DNA of 64,000 bases from an uncultured Lachnospiraceae bacterium. GTDB lineage: Bacteria > Bacillota > Clostridia > Lachnospirales > Lachnospiraceae. Where the stretch lies: contig URUY01000021.1 in NCBI GenBank assembly GCA_900551115.1, forward strand, positions 3,649 to 67,648. Reading direction: 5' to 3'. Shown piece by piece: positions 28,328 through 37,000 of the stretch. The translations under genes and the position numbers were made by a program. Below the pieces are notes generated by a model. That model worked only from the letters and a program-made list of their open reading frames with translations, was not told the DNA's origin and searched no databases. Each line of letters begins with the position of its first letter. Positions within the stretch are counted from its first letter, which is position 1.

Positions 28328-29332
28328 TTATCCGTGCCACGACTTCGGTATATACAGTTCTTCATAGGTTGCAATGGCAAACCTGTCCGTCATGGCGCCT
28401 ATGTAGTCACATACGATTCTTTCTCTCGGCTCGCCTTCTTCTATCATTTGCAGCATATCTGCCGGAAGTACGTCAATATGCTTCAGATAATACTCGTACA
28501 GGGTCTCCATCAGCATTTCCGCTTTTCCTTCCTCGCTCTTTGCCTCCGGGTTCTGATATACTCTGTCAAACATAAACTGCCGCAGCTTTTTCATAGCCTC
28601 TGCCACCGGCTCAGACATCCTGATGTCTCCTGTGTCAAAGCTTGTCGTTACAATATCATGTATAAAATGATCCAGTCTCTCGCCGGTAGTAAAGCCTATT
28701 ACCTCGCCAATTTCCCGCGGCACATCAGCTTCCGTAAGGATTCCGCCTCTTATCGCATCATCCATATCATGGTGGATATAAGCTATCTTATCCGACAGGC
28801 GGACAATCTTTCCTTCTGAGGTAGCGGGCATGCTGGCGGTCTGATGATTTAAAATTCCGTCCCGCACCTCCACGGTCAGATTCAGTCCCTGTCCGTTTTT
28901 TTCCAGTTTTTCTACAGTCCTTACACTCTGTACATTATGTTCAAAGCCATACGGGCACACGGCATTTAACGCCCTCTCTCCGGCATGTCCAAAGGGCGTA
29001 TGTCCCAGGTCATGTCCCAGTGCAATTGCTTCTGCCAAATCCTCATTCATACGCAGCGCTTTTGCAATGGTACGCGCATTTTGTGAAACCTCCAGTGTAT
29101 GCGTCAGTCTGGTACGGTAGTGGTCACCCTCAGGCGTCAGAAACACCTGTGTCTTATCCTTTAATCTCCGAAAAGATTTGCAGTGCAGGATACGGTCCCT
29201 GTCCCGCTGAAATACCGGACGGATATCACACTGGTCTTCCTCTCTTTCCCGCCCTTTTGAATTCATACTGAGTGTGGCATAAGGACTTAAATATTCCTTT
29301 TCCCATAATTCAAGCTGTTCCCTGATTGTCAT
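28328..29332 (-). CDS. dgt: Deoxyguanosinetriphosphate triphosphohydrolase (HD domain)
   Basis: The protein has 334 residues with HD metal-site motifs RTRLTHTLEVSQNARTIA, ALGHDLGHTPFGHAGERAL and, further on, IAYIHHDMDDAI. It hydrolyses dNTPs to deoxynucleoside and triphosphate. It belongs to the shorter bacterial branch. The ATG at 29332 lies eight bases after AAAGG, and a TTG two codons earlier is less well placed. It is the first gene of the operon dgt-dnaG-rpoD-trmK-nif3-nucleoside kinase. I see no clear consensus promoter in the ~250 bp upstream. Confidence 0.93.
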   Translation of the reverse strand: MTIREQLELWEKEYLSPYATLSMNSKGREREEDQCDIRPVFQRDRDRILHCKSFRRLKDKTQVFLTPEGDHYRTRLTHTLEVSQNARTIAKALRMNEDLAEAIALGHDLGHTPFGHAGERALNAVCPYGFEHNVQSVRTVEKLEKNGQGLNLTVEVRDGILNHQTASMPATSEGKIVRLSDKIAYIHHDMDDAIRGGILTEADVPREIGEVIGFTTGERLDHFIHDIVTTSFDTGDIRMSEPVAEAMKKLRQFMFDRVYQNPEAKSEEGKAEMLMETLYEYYLKHIDVLPADMLQMIEEGEPRERIVCDYIGAMTDRFAIATYEELYIPKSWHG

Positions 29333-29460
29333 ATCCAAAGCCTTTCTGCGCCCTGCGCCTACAACAATACAACTTTTTTTGTCTCTATGGCAAAATACTC
29401 TCTATTCTTAATATTCTGCACCTATCCGCAAACTCCTTTTTTCTTTTCAGATAAGTTCAC

Positions 29461-29494
29461 AAAAAAGAGACTGTTCACACCGCGCAGTCCCTTT
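29461..29494 (-). terminator. Terminator of the acyltransferase/zinc-ribbon/esterase operon
   Basis: On the minus strand GGGACTG pairs with CAGTCTC (one wobble pair) around an 11-base loop. A run of six T follows. It lies about 90 bp after the esterase stop codon, beyond the tandem repeats. Confidence 0.8.
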
Positions 29495-29503
29495 TCTTAG
29501 CCC

Positions 29504-29584
29504 CTGTCCGTATATTACAGCAGTCTGTCCGTGTATATTACAGCAGTCTGTCTGTATATTGCCGTATATTGCCATATATTACCG
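29504..29584. repeat. Short degenerate tandem repeats
   Basis: CTGTCCGTATATTACAGCAGT (21 bp, two bases shown shorter than the next unit) is followed directly by a 23-bp near-copy with an extra GT. A third start CTGTCTGTATATTGCC then breaks into 10-bp units GTATATTGCC, ATATATTACC. The array ends two bases before the esterase stop codon at 29586. It looks like slippage-generated sequence and not a CRISPR. Confidence 0.7.
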
Positions 29585-29585
29585 T

Positions 29586-30494
29586 TTATCTGCATATGTC
29601 ATAGATAAACTCTGCATTTTTATCCATAGCTTCATATGCCGTCTTAAAAGGAGACATCTGAAATACATGCCACATTCCTTTAAAACGGTCCATCCTTACC
29701 GAAACATTTGCCTTTACCATCCTTTTATGCAGCTCCACGGAATCACTGAGCAGTATTTCATTTTCACCTACCTGAATGTAAACAGGGGGAAACCCTTCAA
29801 AATCTCCAAAAAGCGGAGAGATATACGGATTCTCCAAATCCTGTTTTTCATCGCCGTCTCCCGCATAGGCCGCTATCATTCTGTCAATATATTCCCGGTC
29901 AAGAACAGGATCTACCTCTGCCCTGGTCTGATGGGACTTGCCCGAAGAGGTCAGGTCGGTCCATGGTGACATCAGTACCATGCCTCTTGGCAGAAGCCGC
30001 CCTTCTTCTTTCAGCTTCAGGGTAAGTGCCAGCGCCAGATTGCCGCCGGCGGAATCTCCGGCAAGCACGATATCCCTTGCCCCATATCCCATAAGCATCA
30101 GATAATTCCATACCTTGACAGCGTCCTCTATCGCTGCCGGATACGGATGCTCCGGCGCCAGCCTGTAATCAAAGGCCACTACATCCATGGAAGTAGTCGA
30201 TGCTAATTTTGAAGTCAGCGTTCTCCCGTATATACAGCTTCCTGTAGAATAGCCGCCCCCATGACAGTACAATATCAGATACTTTTTCATATGGGCACGG
30301 TTGACACTGACCCATTCTCCATGAATGCCGTCCATGTCAATTTCTGTATAGGTAACTTCTTTATTATTGCCTAATATAGCTCCAATGTAGTCCTGGGACT
30401 GACGGTGCTTCTCCAAATTGGGATTTTCGACTATCCCGTGGACGCGCCTTATAAACTGCATCAGGTTCTGGTTTCTTTTCTCGTTAAATGCCAT
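29586..30494 (-). CDS. Alpha/beta hydrolase of the hormone-sensitive-lipase (HSL) esterase type
   Basis: The protein has 302 residues and no signal peptide. The oxyanion-hole motif is YCHGGGYSTG, with nucleophile Ser in LAGDSAGGNLALAL. The candidate acid is in EVDPVLDREYI or further on, and His is near GMWHVFQM. HSL-type esterases cleave short acyl esters. It is the last gene of a three-gene unit behind a condensation-fold acyltransferase and a zinc-ribbon membrane protein. An enzyme that may add an acyl group and one that may remove or transfer it are therefore expressed together. The substrate is unknown. Confidence 0.88.
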   Translation of the reverse strand: MAFNEKRNQNLMQFIRRVHGIVENPNLEKHRQSQDYIGAILGNNKEVTYTEIDMDGIHGEWVSVNRAHMKKYLILYCHGGGYSTGSCIYGRTLTSKLASTTSMDVVAFDYRLAPEHPYPAAIEDAVKVWNYLMLMGYGARDIVLAGDSAGGNLALALTLKLKEEGRLLPRGMVLMSPWTDLTSSGKSHQTRAEVDPVLDREYIDRMIAAYAGDGDEKQDLENPYISPLFGDFEGFPPVYIQVGENEILLSDSVELHKRMVKANVSVRMDRFKGMWHVFQMSPFKTAYEAMDKNAEFIYDICR

Positions 30495-30561
30495 TTACTT
30501 TCTCCTGTGTATATATTTGTGGTCTGCAGAAACGCAAAATCAGCCGGACCTTTACCGCCGC

Positions 30562-31266
30562 CTAAAAATGCAGCCGCCTGCGCACTGCATTGCGAAGCCT
30601 CTTTCTTGAGAGCATGGTAATCAGGGCAATATCAATAATGCCGCACACGGTAAGCACTACAGCTGACCAGATAAGCCGTACCTGCTGATACAGATACCAG
30701 TCAATGAGCAGCTCCAGTCCTGCACATAAAATGCCGATTGCCGTAAATACATACAGCGCCGTTGTGAGAAACGTAACAGGCAGCTTCTTTATGCACAGAG
30801 CAAAGCTTTCTGCTGTCAGAATCACAAATATTGTAACAGGCAGTGCCAGTCCGAAAAACCAACTGTCACTTTTGGTCACAAAGGTAATCAGATACAGATA
30901 TATCCCTATGGCTAACCCGTCCAAAAACAAAGATGTATAAACTGACATCTTTGTATATATGATGACCGGCACAAAAAGCACCCACAAAATCAGACAGCCT
31001 CCGATAATCAAAAGCGACCAGGCAGAGGAGTGAAACACAAACAGATTCAGCAGCCCGCAGGTCAGTCCGGTAGCTACCAAAACCGTAGTAAGCAATATGG
31101 CAAAATCTTTTCTTTTTACCTTTTCCACCTGCCCCTTTTCCTTGGGAAAAGGCGGTTTTCCTGTGTTTTTTTCTAATTCTTTCGGATTGATTACCGGCGT
31201 ATTACAAAGCGGACATTCCTTTAAGGAAGCCTCTAACTCCACGCCGCAGTTTACACAATATGACAT
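30562..31266 (-). CDS. Zinc-ribbon multi-pass membrane protein (DUF6320-like)
   Basis: The protein has 234 residues. The N-terminal zinc ribbon has two CxxC knuckles (CVNCGVELEASLKECPLC). A Lys/Pro-rich linker follows, then about six hydrophobic segments from residue ~57 to ~220 and a basic C-terminus (SRKRLRNAVRRRLHF). It resembles a Lachnospiraceae family I remember as DUF6320, a name I could not check. It sits 12 bp after the acyltransferase and 67 bp before the esterase. The function is unknown. The cytoplasmic ribbon may tether a partner at the membrane. Confidence 0.8.
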   Translation of the reverse strand: MSYCVNCGVELEASLKECPLCNTPVINPKELEKNTGKPPFPKEKGQVEKVKRKDFAILLTTVLVATGLTCGLLNLFVFHSSAWSLLIIGGCLILWVLFVPVIIYTKMSVYTSLFLDGLAIGIYLYLITFVTKSDSWFFGLALPVTIFVILTAESFALCIKKLPVTFLTTALYVFTAIGILCAGLELLIDWYLYQQVRLIWSAVVLTVCGIIDIALITMLSRKRLRNAVRRRLHF

Positions 31267-31278
31267 ATTATTTTCTCC

Positions 31279-32592
31279 TTACAGTCTCTCCTCTTCTATT
31301 TCCCTGTTGCTTTCAATTTTTACATGGATGCCGTCCTGTACCAGCTTCCTGAAAAAATACCGTTCCACGTCAGCCTCTATAATACTGCTTGCAAAATTGA
31401 TGGTAAGAATATCTTCAAAACTGATAATTGCACAGTTTGTACGTCTTGAAAAGGGCTGTCCCATATAGATGTCAAAGCGCTCAATATACGGTTTCATGCT
31501 TTCCGGCACCTTTAACGCCCCCATATTAGTAAGCCCTGCCGAGGAGTTCTTATCCTGTACTTTGCTATAAAAGGTGCGTACCACAAAATCCTTAATAAAC
31601 AGCGGAACAACTCTGGTAACGGGATTTCTTTGGGTAGCAGCGTTGGTGGTGATATCCCCTCGCAGAAATTTTTCATTGATATAATAACGCATATAATTGT
31701 GTACCTGCTCTACAATTTCCTCAAAGGTATACTCTCCCAGTCTGGGGTCGATTCCCGGATAAATCATGGTAATAAAATTCCGCAGTGTCTTCGATGGGAA
31801 AAAACGCCTTAAGTTGACCGGCATCGCAATTTTCACCGGTTTCAGCCCAATGTGGAACTCACTGTCCTGCTTCTGCAAAAGCGCATACAAAAGCACTGCA
31901 TTCAAATATTCCGTAATGGTGGCGTGATATTTTTTTGCCACCTCCATCACCTGAGATACCGACATAATACCGTCAATAATATTTAATGTATAGAAGGGTT
32001 CTCCCGTCCCCCTTACCCGATAGGTCTTCTCGCCGGGTCTGGGCGGACGCACCTTGGAATTGGCATACTTCATATAGGCATCTTCCAATTCTCCCGGCTC
32101 CGGTTTTTCATGAATATCAAGAACGAATCCGCCATTTTCAATACTGTTTCCTAAAAGACGCAGATACTCAGCCGTTATCGTCTGAAGCACGCACATGCCG
32201 CCCGTACCATCACCCAAACTGTGATGCGCTTCCAGAGATATGCGTCTGTCATAATAATAAATCCGTATCAGATAACGGTTATTTGCCTTAAACGGCATGG
32301 GCATACAGGGATTTTTAATATCCGGCTGCACAAAAGGCCCCGGCCTGTCATTCGGCTCTAAGTACCTCCAGAACAGTCCCTTTCTGATAGCTGCCTTATA
32401 GGTCGGAAACCGGGGCAGCGTCCTGTCCACTGCCTCCTGCAAAACCTCTGGGTTTATCTGTTCCTTCAGCACTACAGAAAGCCGATATACAGAAGAAAAG
32501 TCCTTCCTTTGTAAGGTAGGGTACACGATAGCTGATAAATCAAGCTTGTACCATACCGTTTGATTTTTCTTTTTCTCTTCTTTGCTGCTCAA
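31279..32592 (-). CDS. Condensation-fold acyltransferase (alcohol acetyltransferase/wax-synthase-like)
   Basis: The protein has 437 residues. The active-site motif HHxxxDG is intact as HHSLGDG at residues 123-129. It lies in the usual N-terminal position for CoA-dependent acyltransferases of the condensation/chloramphenicol-acetyltransferase fold. The C-terminal half has the expected VNLRRFFPSKTLRNFITMIYPG region (cf. DFGWG loop position). There are no membrane spans. The start is a TTG behind AGGTGAG, and no nearby ATG exists. It is the first gene of the three-gene module. The acyl donor and acceptor cannot be read from sequence. A lipid, alcohol or glycoside acceptor is plausible given the membrane partner. 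Confidence 0.78.
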   Translation of the reverse strand: MSSKEEKKKNQTVWYKLDLSAIVYPTLQRKDFSSVYRLSVVLKEQINPEVLQEAVDRTLPRFPTYKAAIRKGLFWRYLEPNDRPGPFVQPDIKNPCMPMPFKANNRYLIRIYYYDRRISLEAHHSLGDGTGGMCVLQTITAEYLRLLGNSIENGGFVLDIHEKPEPGELEDAYMKYANSKVRPPRPGEKTYRVRGTGEPFYTLNIIDGIMSVSQVMEVAKKYHATITEYLNAVLLYALLQKQDSEFHIGLKPVKIAMPVNLRRFFPSKTLRNFITMIYPGIDPRLGEYTFEEIVEQVHNYMRYYINEKFLRGDITTNAATQRNPVTRVVPLFIKDFVVRTFYSKVQDKNSSAGLTNMGALKVPESMKPYIERFDIYMGQPFSRRTNCAIISFEDILTINFASSIIEADVERYFFRKLVQDGIHVKIESNREIEEERL

Positions 32593-32645
32593 ATTCTCAC
32601 CTGCCTTATTCTGCCTTTCACTTTATATCGCTTTCATAGCATTGC

Positions 32646-33041
32646 TTACACATTTTCCTGCTCCAAAAGCTGCCTAAGTCTTTTGATTTCCCGTTCCTTC
32701 TCTTCTATTGTTTTTTCTTTGGCTTCTATCGCCTTCTGCTGTTCTTCTATCATATACTGCATAGTATTTCTGTCCAGTTCTTTTAATGCATCCGAAAACA
32801 TATTCAGCACCTCCTCAGGCTTTTCACGATAGGAAGCTATCTCACGATATATCTCTTCCAGCCACGGATATTTTTCTATCAGTTTTTCTGCATCTTTCAA
32901 GCTTTCTGTTGTCAGAAACAACAGCCACCCGGTCAGTTCACTGCTATCTTTATGATAAGGAATATCCCGAAATACGTCAAGAGCCACAAGGCAATATTCC
33001 TGTAGAAGTTGTAATGAAAGTCTCGTATTAAATACTGTCTT
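32646..33041 (-). pseudogene. C-terminal remnant of an Rpn/PD-(D/E)XK nuclease-type putative transposase
   Basis: The open frame starts after a stop codon at about 33042 and has no ATG. The only possible initiator is a GTG at 32987, without a convincing ribosome site. The product (DIPYHKDSSELTGWLLFLTTES...EEVLNMFSDALKELDRNTMQYMIEEQQ) ends in a long charged coiled coil (KEKTIEEKEREIKRLRQ). It resembles the tail of Rpn-like recombination-promoting nuclease proteins common in Lachnospiraceae. The whole catalytic N-terminal domain is missing, so this is a decayed copy. It lies between the acyltransferase module and a toxin-antitoxin pair. Confidence 0.65.
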
Positions 33042-33063
33042 TTAGCAGAAAAGGAAAGCACAA

Positions 33064-33115
33064 AAAATAAGCCCTGATTTCTCATCTGCATTAGAAAATA
33101 TTCAGAGCTTATTTT
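33064..33115 (-). terminator. Terminator of the toxin-antitoxin operon
   Basis: On the minus strand AAAATAAGCTCTGA pairs with TCAGGGCTTATTTT around a ~25-base loop and runs into six T, 60 bp after the toxin stop. Confidence 0.75.
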
Positions 33116-33174
33116 GCTTTTTCATCTACCTGCATCATTTTCAGATAACGCACAAAGGAATCAAAGGATTTAGT

Positions 33175-33456
33175 CTATTTATTAAACAAATCTGAATGAC
33201 TCCCAGTATCAACTAAAGTAAGTGTTAATATATCATTCTCTTTCAAATAGATGAGTAACCAGTCAGGCTGTATGTGGCATTCTCTAAACCCTTCATAATT
33301 CCCATGCAAATCATGGTCACGATGTTTTCTGTCCAAGGCAATATCATTTTGTAATTTATTTACCACTTCTTCCAATAAACCAATATTCAGCCCTCTTTTT
33401 TTAGCAATTTTCAATCCCTTTTTAAATTTACCAGAAAACACTACTTTATACTTCAT
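33175..33456 (-). CDS. YafQ-family mRNA interferase toxin
   Basis: This 93-residue RelE-superfamily protein has the YafQ signature HDLHGNYEGFRECHIQPDWLLIY and C-terminal TGSHSDLF. The His/Asp/His/Phe positions match the catalytic residues of E. coli YafQ. Such toxins cleave mRNA in the ribosome A-site. The start overlaps the antitoxin stop by 4 bp (ATGA), so production is coupled to the antitoxin. No key residue appears lost. Confidence 0.92.
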   Translation of the reverse strand: MKYKVVFSGKFKKGLKIAKKRGLNIGLLEEVVNKLQNDIALDRKHRDHDLHGNYEGFRECHIQPDWLLIYLKENDILTLTLVDTGSHSDLFNK

Positions 33457-33725
33457 AAGTCTAAATCCTTCAAACCTTCAGCAAAACTATTATATTTCTT
33501 TACATTCGGGTCCCTGCTGATTCTTTTAGCTTCTTCCATAGCTTCCAGCACTTCCGGTTTGTACTGTGGCAATTCCACACTAAAAGGAAGTCCATTTCTT
33601 AAAACACATTGTTTTAAGAATATATTCATAGCACCTGACATATCCAGTCCAAGCTGTGAAAACAACTCTACTGCCTGTTTTTTTAATTCTTCATCAATTC
33701 TAACCTGTGTTGGTACTGTTGCCAT
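33453..33725 (-). CDS. DinJ/RelB-family antitoxin
   Basis: The protein has 90 residues. The N-terminal ribbon-helix-helix is MATVPTQVRIDEELKKQAVELFSQLGLDMSGAMNIFLKQCV. It binds DNA and represses the operon. The C-terminal tail (SRDPNVKKYNSFAEGLKDLDL) should neutralise the toxin. The ATG at 33725 has AGGAG ten bases upstream and matches the usual DinJ start. Earlier in-frame ATGs are poorly spaced. It is read from a consensus promoter 70-100 bp upstream. Confidence 0.92.
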   Translation of the reverse strand: MATVPTQVRIDEELKKQAVELFSQLGLDMSGAMNIFLKQCVLRNGLPFSVELPQYKPEVLEAMEEAKRISRDPNVKKYNSFAEGLKDLDL

Positions 33726-33796
33726 AATCATCACTCTCCTGCTCTGAAAAATTGCTTCAAATTTTATCATCTATATCAGTATCTCTCTTCTCTCAT

Positions 33797-33825
33797 ATTA
33801 TATTCTTTACAGTTTACATTGTCAA
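33797..33825 (-). promoter_or_regulatory. Toxin-antitoxin promoter
   Basis: On the minus strand TTGACA (33820-33825) and TATAAT (33797-33802) are both perfect and are separated by 17 bp, directly upstream of the antitoxin. Such a strong promoter fits an operon held down by autorepression. Confidence 0.85.
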
Positions 33826-33883
33826 TCATTTGTATCCTTTTGTGTGTTCTTTCTCTGTTTCTTAACAAGGTCTTGCCACATAG

Positions 33884-33927
33884 AAAAAGACCCCACAGAA
33901 AGGATTTTTCCTCTCTGCAAGGTCTTT
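33884..33927 (-). terminator. purL terminator
   Basis: On the minus strand AAAGACC...GGTCTTT encloses an inner stem CAGAgAGGA/TCCTtTCTG and is followed by five T. It lies about 130 bp after the purL stop. The stretch between stop and hairpin (33928-34058) shows no other signal. The rest of the 333-bp gap holds the toxin-antitoxin promoter. Confidence 0.82.
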
Positions 33928-34058
33928 GCCAAAATCTTGCTTTATGCTCTTTTTTACTCCCTTTTCTTCTCTCAATTCCTGCCCCAAAAACTTTCTGGGG
34001 ATAGAGGAAATTGGTTTTTGGAGGGATAAGGTAAGTTGGCATTGATATTTATCAAGTA

Positions 34059-37000
34059 TTATTTAAAGTATTCCACGCCGCTTTCAAAAATCTTTAAGTC
34101 CTGCTCGCCGTAGATATTCATGGCTACCGCCGTATCGCGTCTCTCTGCATGCGCCATCTTGCCGAAGCATCTGCCGTCGGGAGAAGTAATACCTTCAATG
34201 GAGCAGTAGGAGCCGTTTACGTTCCACTCTTCATCCATGGAGATATTGCCGTCCATGTCTGCATACTGGGTTGCCACCTGGCCGTTTGCAAACAGCTTGT
34301 CAAGCCATTCCTTCTTTGCAACAAAACGTCCCTCACCGTGGGAAGCAGGGCTGCAATAGGTCTGCCCTAATTTTGCACCGCGAAGCCAGGGAGACTTATC
34401 CGATACTACCTTGGTATAAACCATCTTGGAAATATGGCGGTTAATGGTATTGAAGGTCAGTGTGGGAGAATCCTCCGTCTGTCCCGTAATCTCACCAAAA
34501 GGCACAAGTCCTAACTTGATAAGTGCCTGGAAGCCGTTACAGATACCCAGTGCCAGTCCGTCTCTTTCCTGCAAAAGCTTCATAACAGCTTCTTTCATCT
34601 TTGCATTCTGGAAGGCTGTTGCAAAGAATTTTGCAGAGCCGTCCGGTTCATCACCTGCGGAAAATCCGCCGGGGAACATAATAATCTGGGCGTTGTTTAT
34701 GGCTTTTTCAAATTCCTCTACAGAGTCCCTGATATCTGCTGCCGTCAGGTTTTTAAATACCTTCGTAACAACATTGGCACCGGCACGCTCAAAAGCCCTG
34801 GTACTGTCATACTCGCAGTTGGTTCCGGGGAATACCGGTATAAATACGGTAGGCTTTGCTACCTTGTTCTTACATATATAAATACTGTCCGCATGGTAAA
34901 GCTTTGTATCTACAGGGGTTGTATCTTTTACTGCCTTTGTGGGGAATACCTTTTCCAGTGTGCCCTTCCATGCAGCTAACGCCTCTTCTACAGGAAGAGT
35001 CATATCACCATAAGTAAATACAGGCTCCTCTGTTACGCAGCCTATCAGCGTATAATCAGCTTCGGAAGCTGCAAGCATTGCAAGCTTGTCGGCTGCCACT
35101 TCGGCTACAATATCTCCCAGTCCGTTTTCAAACAGGATATTTGCAGGAAGCTCGCTGTCAAATTTTACACCAAGCCTGTTACCGAATGCCATCTTGGATA
35201 TGGCTGCTGCCGCACCCTTACTGTCCAGTGCATAAGCAGATACAATAGCCTTCTTCTTAGCAAGTTCAGCGATTTTATCGTAAAGCTCCATGACCTTCTC
35301 ATATACGGGAATATCATAATCGTCCTTTTCAATTTTGAAACGAACCAGCTTATTGCCTGCCTGCTTTAATTCCGGTGTAATGACATCGCCCTGTTTTGCC
35401 ACATCCACAGCAAAAGAAACCAGTGTGGGCGGTACATCGATTTCGTTGAATGTACCGGACATGGAATCCTTACCGCCGATAGATGGCAGACCGTATCCTA
35501 TCTGCGCATCATAAGCACCCAAAAGTGCTGCAAAAGGCTGACTCCAACGATGGGAATCCGTGGTCATACGTCTGAAATATTCCTGGAAGGTAAAGCGAAT
35601 CTTCTTAAAATCACCGCCGGCTGCAACAATCTTTGCCATGGATTCCGTCACTGCATATACAGCACCGTGATACGGGCTCCAGGAAGAAAGGTAGGGGTCA
35701 AAGCCATAGCTCATCATGGTAACGGTATCGGTTTTTCCGCGCAGCACAGGCAGCTTTGCTACCATGGTCTGGGTTTCCGTAAGCTGGTATTTACCGCCGT
35801 AAGGCATCAGCACGCTGCCTGCTCCGATAGAAGAGTCAAACATTTCTACCAGCCCCTTCTGAGAGCATACATTCAAATCCTTCAGCAGGGAAAGCCATGC
35901 GCCCTTTACATCTTCTGCATTCAGCTTTTCTTCTACCGCAGGAACTGCAGCCTTTTTAAAATAATTTTCCTCTTCGTTCGGAATATCCACCTTTACGGTT
36001 GTCTCCTGATGCGCACCATTGGTATCAAGGAAAGCACGGGAAATATTCACAATGTCCTTTCCTCTCCAGTTAAGCACAAGTCTGGGTTCTTCTGTTACCA
36101 CTGCCACCGGCACTGCTTCCAGATTCTCCTCAGCGGCATAAGCTAAAAAGGTATCCACATCCTTTTTATCCACAACAACCGCCATACGCTCCTGAGATTC
36201 GGAAATAGCAAGCTCCGTACCGTCAAGGCCGGCATATTTTTTAGGCACCTTATCCAAATCCACAATAAGACCGTCTGCCAGCTCGCCGATGGCAACGGAA
36301 ACACCGCCGGCACCAAAGTCATTGCACTTCTTTATCAGACGGCTTACCTCTTCGCGGCGGAACAGTCTCTGAATCTTACGCTCTGTAGGCGCATTACCCT
36401 TCTGTACCTCAGCACCGCAGGTCTCAATAGAGGTATCTGTATGTATCTTGGAGGAACCGGTTGCACCACCGCAGCCGTCACGTCCGGTCCTGCCGCCTAA
36501 CAGAATAATGATATCGCCGGGGTCAGAGGTTTCACGAATTACATTTTTACGGGGAGCCGCACCCATTACGGCACCGATTTCCATACGCTTTGCCACATAG
36601 GAAGGATGATAAATTTCTTTTACAAAGCCGGTTGCAAGACCGATCTGATTGCCATAGGAAGAATAGCCTGCCGCCGCTCCTCTTACCAGCTTCTTTTGGG
36701 AAAGCTTTCCGTGCAGAGTCTCGGCAACGGGAACCGTAGGGTCTGCCGCTCCCGTTACACGCATAGCCTGATAGACGTAGCCGCGTCCCGAAAGGGGATC
36801 TCTGATAGCGCCTCCCAGACAGGTAGCCGCACCACCAAAAGGCTCTATTTCGGTAGGATGGTTATGGGTCTCATTCTTAAAGAATACCAGCCACTCCTCC
36901 GTTACCTTTTCATTGCCGTAATCCATTTCCACAGGCACTACTACGGAGCATGCATTGATTTCGTCAGACTGCTCCATATCCTCTAACTTGCCGTCCTTCT

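Noticed and set aside
29504..29584. Possible CRISPR fragment
   Set aside because: The repeat units are adjacent without spacers, differ in length and decay quickly. No cas genes are nearby.
33776..34042. 88-residue minus-strand open frame between purL and the antitoxin
   Set aside because: It spans the purL terminator and the antitoxin promoter and is of low complexity; no domain.
35550..36146. 198-residue plus-strand open frame inside purL
   Set aside because: It lies wholly antisense to the conserved purL synthase domain and has no ribosome site.
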